Source: CAYOSF01 sp964406605
GTDB taxonomy: Bacteria; Chloroflexota; Dehalococcoidia; DSTF01; RBG-16-68-14
Direction of reading: 5' to 3'
DNA length: 64,000 nucleotides
Assembly: GCA_964406605.1 (NCBI GenBank)
Contig: CAYOSF010000003.1
Coordinates: 270,413-334,412, forward strand
The notes under the pieces are model-generated. The model was not told the origin of the DNA. It saw nothing but the letters and a program-made list of their open reading frames with translations, and did no database searches. A program made the translations under genes and the position numbers. Of this stretch, positions 24,137 through 34,633 are shown piece by piece; position 1 is the first letter of the stretch, and every line of letters begins with the position of its first letter.

Positions 24137-25990
24137 CTATTTCTCCAGCCGCAATACCGCGAGGAACGCTTCCTGGGGGATCTCCACGTTGCCCACCCGC
24201 TTCATCCGCTTCTTCCCCTCTTTCTGCTTTTCCAGCAGCTTGCGCTTGCGGGTGACGTCCCCGCCGTAGCACTTGGCGAGGACGTTCTTGCGCATGGCCC
24301 GCACCGTCTCGCGGGAAACGATGCGCCCCCCCACGACGGCCTGGATAGGAACGTCGAAGAGCTGGCGGGGAATGAGGCTCCGCAGCCGCTGCACCAGCGC
24401 CCGGCCCTGCGCCCGAGCCCCGGTGTCGTGCGTGATCAGCGAAAGGGCATCGACCGGCTGGCTGTTCACCAGTATGTCCAGCTTGACCAGCTTGGCGGGC
24501 GCGTAGTGGGAGAAGCTGTAGTCGAGGGAGCCGTAGCCCTGGGTCATTGATTTCAACTGGTCGTAGAAGTCGACCAGGATCTCGGAGAGCGGGATCTGGT
24601 AGTCGAGGATTACGCGTGCGTCGCCAAATGCCTGTCGCTCGCCGCCGTCGTGTTCTGCTCTGGCCATCCCCTCCAGGTACTCCATACGTTGGAACTCGCC
24701 CCGCCGGCCCGTCACCAGCTCCATGACAGCCCCGATGTAGCGGTCCGGACACACGACGGAGATCTTCATCCATGGCTCGCGTATCTCCAGCACCTCGTTG
24801 GCGGGCGGCAGATCGGCCGGGTTGTCGACCAGGAGTTCCTCGCCGTTTGTCCGTCGCACCTGGTATTCGACGCTCGGTGCCGTGAAGAGCAGTTCCATCC
24901 CGTACTCTCGCTCCAGCCGCTCCTGCACGATCTCCATGTGCAAGAGCCCGAGGAACCCGCACCGGAAGCCGGGTCCGAGCGCCACGCTCGACTCCGGCTC
25001 AAAGGCAAGGGAGGCGTCGTTGAGCTGGAGCTTCTCCAGCGCTTCTCGAAGCGGGCCGTAGTCGTTGGGTTGGGTCGGGTAGAGACCGGAGAAGACCATC
25101 GGCTTCGCCTGCCGGTATCCGGGTAGGACCTCCTCGGCCGGCCGGCCGGCCTCAGTCAGCGTATCCCCCACCCGGCACTGCCTCACGTCCTTCAGCCCGG
25201 TCGCCACGTAGCCTACTTCTCCTGCGGCAAGGCGGTCGATAGGGACAGGGTCCGGCCTGAACACGCCCACCTCCAGCGCCTCCATGGTGCGCCCGCCGGA
25301 CATGAGGCGCAGGGACCGGTCTCCTTCGACCGCCCCGTCCACCACGCGAACGTATGCGATCACCCCTTTGTAGGGATCGTATTTCGAATCGAAGACCAGG
25401 GCCCGCAGGGGCGCCCTCCCCAGGCCCACGGGCGGTGGGACTCGATCCACCACTGCTTCCAGCACGGCGCGCGTGCCCGTCCCTTCCTTGGCCGACGCAA
25501 GCAGCACTTCGTCCCTTGAGAAGCCGATGACGTCGCAGATCTGCCGGGCTACCGCCTCGGTGTCGGCGCCCGGCAGGTCGATCTTGTTGACTACAGGGAT
25601 GATCGCCAGGTCGTGGTCCAGGGCAACGTAGACGTTGGCTATGGTCTGCGCCTGGATGCCCTGTGTGGCGTCAACCACCAGGACGGCGCCCTCACAGGCA
25701 GCGAGTGCGCGCGACACTTCGTACGAGAAATCGACGTGACCCGGCGTGTCGATCAGGTTCAGTTCGTATTCCAGACCATCGTCGCCCAGGTAGGCCATCC
25801 GAACCGCCTTCGCCTTGATGGTGACCCCCTTTTCGCGCTCCAACTCCATCGAATCGAGCACCTGCTCCAGGCGTTCTCCTCGCGACACCGCCATCAGGCC
25901 CGTCTGCTCCAGAAAGCGGTCGGCCAGCGTCGACTTGCCGTGGTCGATGTGCGCGATGATGCAGAAATTCCGGATGCGGTCTGGATTCAT
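24137..25990 (-). CDS. lepA: elongation factor 4 (LepA)
   Basis: The 617-residue translational GTPase has G1 AHIDHGKST (residues 12-20), G3 DTPGHVDF, G4 NKIDLPGAD, then domains II and III and the LepA-specific C-terminal domain (YGGDVTRKRKLLEKQKEGKKRMK, about 577-599). It binds stalled or mistranslocated ribosomes and promotes back-translocation. The frame opens 7 codons earlier (GTG 26011) but ATG 25990 gives the conserved MNPDRIRNFCIIAH start. Length is normal. Confidence 0.95.
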   Translation of the reverse strand: MNPDRIRNFCIIAHIDHGKSTLADRFLEQTGLMAVSRGERLEQVLDSMELEREKGVTIKAKAVRMAYLGDDGLEYELNLIDTPGHVDFSYEVSRALAACEGAVLVVDATQGIQAQTIANVYVALDHDLAIIPVVNKIDLPGADTEAVARQICDVIGFSRDEVLLASAKEGTGTRAVLEAVVDRVPPPVGLGRAPLRALVFDSKYDPYKGVIAYVRVVDGAVEGDRSLRLMSGGRTMEALEVGVFRPDPVPIDRLAAGEVGYVATGLKDVRQCRVGDTLTEAGRPAEEVLPGYRQAKPMVFSGLYPTQPNDYGPLREALEKLQLNDASLAFEPESSVALGPGFRCGFLGLLHMEIVQERLEREYGMELLFTAPSVEYQVRRTNGEELLVDNPADLPPANEVLEIREPWMKISVVCPDRYIGAVMELVTGRRGEFQRMEYLEGMARAEHDGGERQAFGDARVILDYQIPLSEILVDFYDQLKSMTQGYGSLDYSFSHYAPAKLVKLDILVNSQPVDALSLITHDTGARAQGRALVQRLRSLIPRQLFDVPIQAVVGGRIVSRETVRAMRKNVLAKCYGGDVTRKRKLLEKQKEGKKRMKRVGNVEIPQEAFLAVLRLEK

Positions 25991-26213
25991 GGCGTCGGTC
26001 CATGGTAGCACGGGGTACTTGAGGTGGCACTAACTGGCGCTGGCGTGTCAAGCTCCGCCGCGCAGACCTTCAGCGGAGCGTCTGCGCCGTGCCGGCCACG
26101 TTCCGGTCTAGGCCGAGCAGCCCGACGCGCCGACCACGGCCCGGCGACAGTACCGGACGAACCAGGCGAGAGTGCGAGAGTACGTCTTGGACCGAAAGGG
26201 TGGTCCTGCTGCC

Positions 26214-27232
26214 CTACACGCGAACGCAGGCTATCCAGTGGTCCTGCGAGACCTGCCGCCACTCCGGCACGTCTCCCCGACATTCGTCGATGGCTATGGG
26301 GCAGCGGGTGTGGAAGACGCAGCCCGGAGGCGGTCTCATGGGGCTCGGGACGTCACCGGCAAGGATGATACGCTCCCGTTTGCTCTCCACCTCCGGGTCG
26401 GGGATGGGCACGGCGGAGAGCAGAGCCCTGGTATACGGATGGAGTGGGTTGTCATACAGCTCGTCCCGGCCGGTGAGCTCCATGATCTTGCCCAGGTACA
26501 TGACCGCCACGCGGTCGCTGATGTGGCGTACCACGGAGAGGTCGTGGGCGATGAACAGATACGTCAGGTCGAACTGCTCCTGCAGGTCTCCCAGCAGGTT
26601 AATGATCTGTGCCTGGATGGACACGTCCAGGGCTGAGACGGGCTCATCTGCGACGATGAAGTCCGGCTCCACCGCGAGCGCTCGCGCGACGCCGATGCGC
26701 TGTCGCTGGCCGCCGGAGAATTCGTGTGGGTAGCGGTTGGCGTAGTAGGGATTGAGGCCGACGATGCGCATCAGCTCTGCGACGCGCTCGCGTCGGGCTT
26801 GCCCCCTGGCTAGTCCATGGATCGCAAGGGGCTCGCCGATGATCGCGCCAACCGACATCCGCGGATTCAGCGAGGCGAACGGGTCCTGGAAGATCATCTG
26901 CATCTTGCGGCGCATGCGCCGGAGTTGGTTGCCCTTGATCGCGGTCAGGTCGATGTCCCCGAACTTGATCTGGCCTTCGGTGGGCCGGTAGAGCTGAAGG
27001 ATTGCCCGGCCGGTCGTCGACTTGCCGCAGCCACTCTCACCAACGAGGCCCAGGGTCTCCCCCCTCCGGATCTGAAGGTTGATGCCGTCCACGGCTTTGA
27101 TGTCCGCGATCTTGCGTTGGAAGATCAGCCCGGCGGTAATGGGGAAATACACTTTCAAGCCCCGGATGTCCACCAGGGTGTCGCCCTGGGGTACCGCTTC
27201 CGGCATCTGACCCTCTGCAGGCGCCTCAACTG

Positions 27233-27236
<4 letters not shown>
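26214..27236 (-). CDS. oligopeptide/dipeptide ABC transporter ATPase (OppF-type)
   Basis: The 340-residue ATPase has Walker A GESGCGKST (about 65), signature EFSGGQRQR, Walker B DFIVADEP and the C-terminal oligopeptide-type Cys zone (PPPGCVFHTRCPIAIDEC) that holds an iron-sulfur-type motif in this family. Its ATG (27236-27234) overlaps the stop of the upstream OppD-type gene (ATGA), so the two are translationally coupled. No permease or binding-protein gene lies next to them. Confidence 0.9.
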
Positions 27237-28237
<1,001 letters not shown>

Positions 28238-28307
28238 GCTACGTCTCCCATTCTCGACTACTAGGCCTGCTGCTGACGCAGCCGCGACGACGGGACGGTG
28301 CTTGGGA

Positions 28308-28392
28308 TGGTGGGGAAGAGGAGACTCGAACTCCTACGCCTTGCGGCACATGATCCTAAATCATGCTCGTCTGCCAATTCCGACACTTCCCC
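28308..28392 (-). tRNA. tRNA-Leu (TAG)
   Basis: Type II tRNA of 85 nt: acceptor GGGGAAG, D arm GTCGGAATTGGCAGAC, anticodon arm CATGA-TTTAGGA-TCATG with anticodon TAG, a long variable arm (TGCCGCAAGGCG), T loop TTCGAGT, and encoded CCA (28310-28308). Confidence 0.93.
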
Positions 28393-28493
28393 TTGCGCGT
28401 GAGACGGCAGCCAGATGGGGACGGCCTGGGTCTGCACTACGCAGCCCAACGCCGCTTCTCTCTCCCCTCCAACACCACGACGATCTTCCCGTG

Positions 28494-28570
<77 letters not shown>

Positions 28571-28582
28571 AAACGTGGCGCG

Positions 28583-28612
28583 AGTATAGCATAGGCGTCA
28601 TTTCCGGAGCAA
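28583..28612 (-). promoter_or_regulatory. promoter of the tRNA-Lys/tRNA-Leu unit
   Basis: Minus strand TTGCTC (28612-28607), 18 bp, TATACT (28588-28583), ending 13 bp before tRNA-Lys. Confidence 0.6.
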
Positions 28613-28740
28613 GCTGTGGCTACGCTGAGTTCGACGTATCAGCGCATGAGGAGGTGTTCTCTCCGCCAAGCCTGGTTCTTGCCCAGCACTGGGCGCCTCG
28701 CGCGTGCCAGTTGCGCCCCCGCGGGGTGGCCCACCTTGCG

Positions 28741-28769
28741 TTGATTCCGTTCCCGCCGTCTGCTAGCAT
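28741..28769 (+). promoter_or_regulatory. promoter for tRNA-Val and the thrS leader
   Basis: TTGATT (28741-28746), 17 bp, TAGCAT (28764-28769), 13 bp before tRNA-Val. No other promoter is visible between tRNA-Val and the T-box, so both may be one transcript. Confidence 0.5.
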
Positions 28770-28781
28770 GCCGATAGGTTT

Positions 28782-28858
28782 GGGTGGTTAGCTCAGTTGG
28801 CTAGAGCGCAGCGTTGACATCGCTGAGGTCACTGGTTCGAGTCCAGTACCGCCCACCA
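28782..28858 (+). tRNA. tRNA-Val (GAC)
   Basis: Acceptor GGGTGGT/ACCGCCC, D loop TTAGCTCAGTTGGCTAGAGC, anticodon arm CAGCG-TTGACAT-CGCTG with anticodon GAC, T loop TTCGAGT, encoded CCA. Its 3' end is 12 bp from the T-box leader. Confidence 0.94.
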
Positions 28859-28870
28859 CACAAATAAGGC

Positions 28871-29132
28871 GAACAGCGACGACCAGGACGAGTAGCGGCG
28901 AAGCCGGGCCTACAGAGAGGGGCGCACTCGGTACGGAGAGCTGCAAGCGCCCCGACGCGGCCACCGCGAACACCACCTGAGAGCTGAGTCCCGAACCTCC
29001 CCGCCCAAGGCGGGGTGCAGTAGGCGACGACGGAGGCACCCGTTAGCGGCCACAATGAGGGTCCTTCCCAGGAAGGACCGAACGAGGGTGGAACCACGTG
29101 AGTACGGCCTCCCGTCCCTCAGACGGGAGGCC
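28871..29132 (+). promoter_or_regulatory. T-box leader controlling thrS
   Basis: It begins with the typical stem I start (GCGACGACCAGGACGAGTAG) and has a candidate specifier ACC, a Thr codon, in GAACACCACCTGAG (28968-28981). The 14-nt T-box AGGGTGGAACCACG is at 29085-29098. A GGCCTCCCGT/ACGGGAGGCC terminator-type hairpin follows at 29106-29132. Uncharged tRNA-Thr would favour the antiterminator and allow thrS transcription. The run of T after the hairpin is weak. Confidence 0.88.
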
Positions 29133-29243
29133 GCTGCTATTCTGACCCGATGCGAGGGGTCGCTCTTCTCCTCTGCTCGGGCACGCGCCGTCCTTGCTGC
29201 TGTGATGAGGGCGACGCCATGACGCGGAAAGGAAGGGCCTGCC

Positions 29244-30998
29244 ATGGCCGAACCCCCGAACGAGACGGATAAGGAGGGCCGCCTCCATCGCATGCGACAC
29301 TCTGCGGCACACGTCATGGCGGAGGCGGTGCTCGAGCTGTTCCCGAGCGCCAAGCTCGCAATTGGGCCGCCCATCGAGCACGGCTTCTACTATGACTTCG
29401 ACCTCCCGAGACCGCTCACGCCTGAGGACCTGGGCGACATAGAGAAACGCATGGTCCGGAGCGTGGATGCGAACCATCCGTTCGTGCGCAGCCAGGTGGA
29501 CAAGGAGGAAGCGCGCCGGATCTTCTCAGGCCAGCCCTACAAGCAGGAACTCATCGAGGGCATTGAGGGCGAGCAGGTCAGCCTCTACCGGCACGCCGCC
29601 TTCACCGACCTGTGCGACGGCCCCCACGTTGAGCGCACCGGCCAGGTCGGCGCCTTCAAGCTCACCAACATCGCAGGAGCCTACTGGCGAGGTGACGAGC
29701 ACAACCCCATGCTCCAGCGCATCTACGGTGCCCTCTTCGAGACCCCGGAGGAGCTTGCGGAGCATCTGGAGCGACTGGAAGAGGCCCAGCGTCGCGACCA
29801 CCGTCGCCTGGGCCGCGAGCTGGAGCTCTTCGCCACGCACGAGCTGGTCGGCGCCGGCCTGCCGCTCTGGCTTCCAAAGGGAGCGACCGTGCGCCGGCTG
29901 CTGGAGGAGTTCATCACCGAACTGGAGCGGCAGGACGGCTACATGCACGTCTATACGCCCCACCTCGGGAAGAAGGACCTCTACGAGAAGTCCGGCCATT
30001 GGGAACACTTCAAGGACGACATGTTCCCCCCAATGCAGCCGGAACAAGAGGAGGTGGTGCTCAGGCCGATGAACTGCCCGCACCACATCCTCGTCTACTC
30101 CTCGAAGCTGCACAGCTATCGGGATCTGCCCGTGCGCATCGCCGAGCTAGGCACCATGTACCGGTACGAGCGGTCCGGCGTGGTCGGCGGGCTCAGCCGC
30201 GTGCGCGCCATGACACTGAACGATGCGCACATCTTCTGCACGCCGGATCAGATCAACCAGGAGGTTTCCAACGTGATGCGCTTGGTCGAGCGCGCGTATG
30301 CGACTCTCCAGATCACCGACTACTCCTATCGGCTCTCTCTGCGCGATCCGGACAACAAAGAGAAGTTCGCGCCTGGCGATGCCATGTGGGAGTCGGCCGA
30401 GGAGATCCTTCGCCGGGCAATGACCGACCTCGGTCTTCCGTTCACAGAAGGCGTGGGGGAGGCTGCCTTCTACGGACCGAAGATCGATATCCAGTTCCGG
30501 GATCTGCTGGGCCGGGAGGAGACCGTCTCTACCATCCAGGTGGACTTCCATCTGCCCGAACGGTTTGACCTCACATACATCGGCGAGGATGGGGAAGAAC
30601 ACCGGCCGGTGATCATCCACCGAGGCGTCATCAGCACCATGGAGCGCATGGTCGCCTACCTGATCGAGCTGTACGGCGGCGCCTTCCCGCTCTGGCTCGC
30701 CCCGGTGCAGGCAGTCGTCATTCCCATTGCTGACCGCCACCTGGAGTACTCGCGGAGGGTGGCGGGGGACCTGCGGGCAGAAGGATTGCGCGTCGAGGTT
30801 GACGAGCGAGGCGAGCGCATGCAGGCGAAGATCCGCGACGCCCAGCTCCAGAAGGTGCCCTACATGCTGGTCGTGGGCGACCGGGAGCAGGAAGCGGGCG
30901 CCGTGGCCGTTCGTCAGCGCTCGGGCGAAGATCTGGGGGCGGTTCCTGTCCCCCAGCTCATCGACCGCCTCAGAGACGAGGTGAGGACCAAGAGCTAG
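29244..30998 (+). CDS. thrS: threonyl-tRNA synthetase without TGS domain
   Basis: The 584-residue enzyme starts directly at the SAD (second-sphere/editing) domain: HRMRHSAAHVMAEAV gives HxxxH metal residues, and IGPPIEHGFYYDF follows. Class II motifs are present (MYRYERSG; motif 3 IIHRGVISTMERMVAYLIE), as is the anticodon domain (PLWLAPVQAVVIPI to the end). The N-terminal TGS domain of about 60 residues found in most bacterial ThrRS is absent. ATG 29244 follows GGAAGGGCCTGCC. Expression is under the T-box leader. Confidence 0.95.
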   Translation: MAEPPNETDKEGRLHRMRHSAAHVMAEAVLELFPSAKLAIGPPIEHGFYYDFDLPRPLTPEDLGDIEKRMVRSVDANHPFVRSQVDKEEARRIFSGQPYKQELIEGIEGEQVSLYRHAAFTDLCDGPHVERTGQVGAFKLTNIAGAYWRGDEHNPMLQRIYGALFETPEELAEHLERLEEAQRRDHRRLGRELELFATHELVGAGLPLWLPKGATVRRLLEEFITELERQDGYMHVYTPHLGKKDLYEKSGHWEHFKDDMFPPMQPEQEEVVLRPMNCPHHILVYSSKLHSYRDLPVRIAELGTMYRYERSGVVGGLSRVRAMTLNDAHIFCTPDQINQEVSNVMRLVERAYATLQITDYSYRLSLRDPDNKEKFAPGDAMWESAEEILRRAMTDLGLPFTEGVGEAAFYGPKIDIQFRDLLGREETVSTIQVDFHLPERFDLTYIGEDGEEHRPVIIHRGVISTMERMVAYLIELYGGAFPLWLAPVQAVVIPIADRHLEYSRRVAGDLRAEGLRVEVDERGERMQAKIRDAQLQKVPYMLVVGDREQEAGAVAVRQRSGEDLGAVPVPQLIDRLRDEVRTKS

Positions 30999-31046
30999 TG
31001 GTCCCCGGTGCCAGGCGCATGCAGGAGCTGCCTGCCCCTACGTGGC

Positions 31047-32324
31047 TCACATCAGGTAGCGCAGCCAGAGGTAGCCCATGGAGACGGTTGTCGTGCCCAG
31101 AGTGACCAGGGCGCCGTAGCGAAAGAACTCCCAGAACGGGATCCGTTCGCCGCCGCGCTCAGCCAGATTTGCCACCAAGACGTTGGCCGAGGCGGCGATG
31201 ACGGTCAGGTTGCCGCCGAGGTCCGCCCCCAGCGCCAGCGACCACCACAGGACGTTGTTGTCCCCATCGTGGCCAAAGCCGGCGTTGATCTCGCGCACTA
31301 CCGGGATCATCGCCGCGGTATAGGGGATGTTGTCGACGATGCCCGACAGGAAGGCCGACACCCAGAGGATCAGGAATGCGGCCGCCGTCTCGCTTCCTTT
31401 CGTCGCATCGGCCACCCTTCCTCCGATGTTCTCCAAGATGCCCACCTTCTCCACACCGCCTACCACGATGAACAGTCCCACGAAGAAGAAGAGCGTGGAC
31501 CACTCGACCTCACGCAGCACTTCGTACGGATCCTGGCGGGTGACCAGGAGCATCAGCGACGCGCCCAACAGCGCAACCGAGGCCGGCTCGTAGTCCAGGG
31601 CGCCGTGGAAGAGGAAGCCCACCAGGGTGAGCCCCATCACCGCCAGCGAGATGCGCAGCAGACGCGGGTCCGTGATCACCTCGCGCTCGTCCAGTTCCAT
31701 AACGCGCGCTCGCATCTCCGGGAGCACGGCCACGCCGCGGAAGAAGAGGAGGCGGGCTGCCAGGAAGTAGAGCGCCAGGATGATGACGATCACCGGGGTC
31801 ATATTGACAATGAAGCTCGTGAACTGCAGTCCAGCGGCGCTGCCGATGAGGATGTTGGGCGGGTCGCCGATGAGGGTGGCGGCGCCCCCGATGTTGGACG
31901 CGAGCGCCTCCGAGATGAGAAACGGCACCGCGCTCACCCGAAGCGATCCTGCCACAAACAGCGTGACCGGCGCGATGAGCACCACGGTGGTGACGTTGTC
32001 CAGAAAGGCGGAGACCAACGCCGTCACCAGTGAGAGGATGATCAAGATACGCACCGGCTCGCCACGGCCCAGCTTGGCCGAGCGGATCGCGAGCCACTGG
32101 AAGATGCCCGTCTTGGCCAGCACGTTGACCATCATCATCATGCCCGCCAGCAGGAAGATGACGTTGAGGTCGATCGCCTCGAACGCCTGTTCCTGGTCGA
32201 GGACGCGGGTTCCGATCATGATGACCGCGCCCACCAGCGCTGCTGTCGTCTTGTGCACCCGCTCCGAAACGATGACGGCGTAGGTCAGGGCAAAGATGGC
32301 AGCGGCCAGCTCGGTGTCAGGCAC
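31047..32324 (-). CDS. ArsB/NhaD-superfamily ion transporter
   Basis: The 425-residue membrane protein has about 11 hydrophobic segments and the two inverted-repeat signatures of the ion transporter superfamily: SAFLDNVTTVVLIAPV with LIGDPPNILIGSAAG in the first half, and SGIVDNIPYTAAMIPV with GADLGGNLTVIAASANV in the second. Candidates for the substrate are Na+/H+, arsenite or organic anions; the sequence does not decide. A CBS-domain gene on the same strand begins 590 bp upstream and ends 50 bp before it, so they probably form an operon. Confidence 0.88.
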   Translation of the reverse strand: MPDTELAAAIFALTYAVIVSERVHKTTAALVGAVIMIGTRVLDQEQAFEAIDLNVIFLLAGMMMMVNVLAKTGIFQWLAIRSAKLGRGEPVRILIILSLVTALVSAFLDNVTTVVLIAPVTLFVAGSLRVSAVPFLISEALASNIGGAATLIGDPPNILIGSAAGLQFTSFIVNMTPVIVIILALYFLAARLLFFRGVAVLPEMRARVMELDEREVITDPRLLRISLAVMGLTLVGFLFHGALDYEPASVALLGASLMLLVTRQDPYEVLREVEWSTLFFFVGLFIVVGGVEKVGILENIGGRVADATKGSETAAAFLILWVSAFLSGIVDNIPYTAAMIPVVREINAGFGHDGDNNVLWWSLALGADLGGNLTVIAASANVLVANLAERGGERIPFWEFFRYGALVTLGTTTVSMGYLWLRYLM

Positions 32325-32374
32325 CCGCTACCATCCTCGACGAGCGGTCGCTCCGTGCGCTGGACCTGAACGGT

Positions 32375-32914
32375 TCATGCCGTAGAACCGCTCTCCTCGG
32401 CATGATGCCCTTTGAGCCAGGCTCTGATCAGGTCCAGCCGGCCCAAGTAGCCGATAGGCCGCAACGCCCCATCGACGACAGGGAGCCCGTCCAGGTCGTT
32501 GTCATGCATCTTGGCGAATGCTTCGCCGTAGGTGTCCTCCACCGTCAGGTACACCGGCTCCTGCATCAACTGGCCGGCCGAATGCGCGCGTACCATCCGC
32601 GCATACTCCGCCATGCGTTCACGGTCTAGCATCTCCGTGAGGAACTCTTCCGGCGCCACCTGGAGGAACAGCTCGTCGAGCAGAAGGCCGATGGGGATGA
32701 TCCCCACCAACGTCCCGGCTGAGTTCACCACCGCCGCCGTGCGCACCCGCCGGTGGAGAGAGAGTGCCTCGGCCACCTCTCGCAGATCGTCGTCTGCGCT
32801 CACGATGCATGGTCTTTCGCCGATGCGCCGGGCGGCGCCGATGAGTGTCCCCTTGGTGAGAGTATCGTCCCCGCGGGTGCCCGGCTCCCCAGCGCCGACG
32901 TCCTTCGGCGTCAT
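32375..32914 (-). CDS. CBS-pair protein, likely regulator of the transporter
   Basis: The 179-residue protein holds two CBS domains (about 30-90, RRVRTAAVVNSAGTLVGIIPIGLLLDELF; about 115-170, DGLPVVDGALRPIGYLGRLDLIRAWL) joined by a helical segment like that of MgtE (EFLTEMLDRERMAEYARMVRAHSAGQLM). CBS pairs sense adenosyl nucleotides or Mg2+. Position directly upstream of the ion transporter suggests a gating or sensing partner. The ATG at 32914 lacks a strong ribosome binding site. Confidence 0.8.
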   Translation of the reverse strand: MTPKDVGAGEPGTRGDDTLTKGTLIGAARRIGERPCIVSADDDLREVAEALSLHRRVRTAAVVNSAGTLVGIIPIGLLLDELFLQVAPEEFLTEMLDRERMAEYARMVRAHSAGQLMQEPVYLTVEDTYGEAFAKMHDNDLDGLPVVDGALRPIGYLGRLDLIRAWLKGHHAEESGSTA

Positions 32915-33097
32915 GACACCTCCACTCCTCGCTGAGCGATGGCCGCCTGGGGCGCATCTGCTGCGGGCGATTATATCTCACCAAGGCTGTGCGCGCATCG
33001 AGCATCGGATCGCTGAGATCGAGTCCTAGCCGGTTTCCGCGGAGTACTTGCCGCGCCCAAGCCCTCATGCTACCTTCCTTCACGCGAGAACGACGTT

Positions 33098-34633
33098 GTG
33101 TTCAAGAAGATCCTTATCGCCAACCGAGGTGAGATCGCTCTCCGGGTGATGCGTGCCTGCCGCGAGTTGGGCATCGCCACGGTTGCCGTCTACTCCGATG
33201 CCGACCGGGGGGCGCTCCACGTGCGCTACGCGGATGAGGCCTACCTGCTGGGGCCCGGACCGCCGCGCGAAAGCTATCTCAGCATTCCTAAGCTGATCAA
33301 GGTGGCCAGGCGGGCGAAGGCAGACGCGATCCACCCCGGCTACGGGTTCCTCGCGGAGAACACGGAGTTCGCCGAAGCCTGCGGCAAGGCACGCAAGGTC
33401 TTCATCGGGCCGCCGCCAAACGTGATGCGCCTGCTGGGCGACAAGGTGGCCGCCCGCCGGTGCATGCGAGAGGCGGGCGTGCCCGTGGGTCCCGGTACGG
33501 AGAGCGAGGTGGACGCGGAAGAGGCAGCGAAGGTGGCGAGGGAGATCGGCTACCCGGTGCTGATCAAGGCGGCAGCCGGGGGTGGTGGCAAGGGCATTCG
33601 CCTCGTGTCAGACCCTTCGGAGCTGGAGTCGGCCGCGCGGGTGGCCGCCAGCGAAGCCGCTTCCGCCTTCGGCCACGGCGGGATCTACGTGGAGAAGTTC
33701 CTCAATCCGGTGCGGCACGTTGAGGTGCAGGTGATGGCGGATAACCACGGCAACGTCGTCGCCTTGGGAGAGCGCGAGTGCTCCATTCAGCGTCGTCACC
33801 AGAAGCTGGTTGAGGAATCACCCTCAGTCGCCGTCGATACGGAACTGCGCGAGCGAATGTGGGGGGCCGCGGTTGCCGCGGCCAAGGCATCCGGGTACCA
33901 AAACGCCGGCACAGTGGAGTTTCTCTTGACGCCGGACGGAGACTTCTATTTCCTGGAGGTGAACACCCGCCTCCAGGTGGAGCACCCGGTAACCGAGATG
34001 GTCACGGGCCTTGATCTGGTGGCCGACCAGATCGCCGTGGCGGCAGGCGAGCCGCTTCCTTACGGCCAGGACGAGATCCGGCCTCAGGGCCATGCTATTG
34101 AGTGCCGGATCTCGGCGGAGGACCCCTACAACGGCTTCATCCCCTCGCTCGGCCGTGTGGACTGGGTGGAGGAGCCGGCCGGACCCGGCGTGCGCGTCGA
34201 TAGCTCTCTCGTGAGCGGCATCGAGGTCCCGTACCACTACGATCCCATGCTCGCCAAGGTGATTTGCTGGGGATCAACTCGCGAGGTGGCGATCCAGCGC
34301 ATGCTGCGTGCGCTGCGGGAATACGTCGTCGTGGGTATCCAAACCAACATCCCCTTCCACCTCCAGCTCCTCCAGGACCGCCGTTTTGTGGCGGGCCAGT
34401 TCCACACGAGCTTCCTTGATGAGGAGTTCAGCATGGCTTCGCCCGACGGCCACCCGGACGAGGAGACGGCGTTGCTGGTGGCGGCGGTCCTCTCACATCT
34501 GAAGAAGCGCCAGCCGATTGCGCCGGAGTCGGCGCCCGGCGGCGTTAGTGACTGGCGGATAGCCGGACGTGCGCGGCTCCTCGAGGGCCGCAGCTCGATG
34601 CAGAGACGAGGATGGCGTCAACCTACCGACTGA
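33098..34633 (+). CDS. accC: biotin carboxylase subunit
   Basis: The 511-residue ATP-grasp enzyme starts at GTG 33098 (FKKILIANRGEIALRV). It has the biotin-carboxylase fold signatures: HPGYGFLAEN, AAAGGGGKGIR (ATP loop, about 160-170), GERECSIQRRHQK and EVNTRLQVEHPVTE. It uses ATP and bicarbonate to carboxylate biotin on a carrier protein. Its end overlaps the carrier gene by 22 bp, so the two are coupled. No carboxyltransferase gene is nearby. Confidence 0.95.
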   Translation: MFKKILIANRGEIALRVMRACRELGIATVAVYSDADRGALHVRYADEAYLLGPGPPRESYLSIPKLIKVARRAKADAIHPGYGFLAENTEFAEACGKARKVFIGPPPNVMRLLGDKVAARRCMREAGVPVGPGTESEVDAEEAAKVAREIGYPVLIKAAAGGGGKGIRLVSDPSELESAARVAASEAASAFGHGGIYVEKFLNPVRHVEVQVMADNHGNVVALGERECSIQRRHQKLVEESPSVAVDTELRERMWGAAVAAAKASGYQNAGTVEFLLTPDGDFYFLEVNTRLQVEHPVTEMVTGLDLVADQIAVAAGEPLPYGQDEIRPQGHAIECRISAEDPYNGFIPSLGRVDWVEEPAGPGVRVDSSLVSGIEVPYHYDPMLAKVICWGSTREVAIQRMLRALREYVVVGIQTNIPFHLQLLQDRRFVAGQFHTSFLDEEFSMASPDGHPDEETALLVAAVLSHLKKRQPIAPESAPGGVSDWRIAGRARLLEGRSSMQRRGWRQPTD

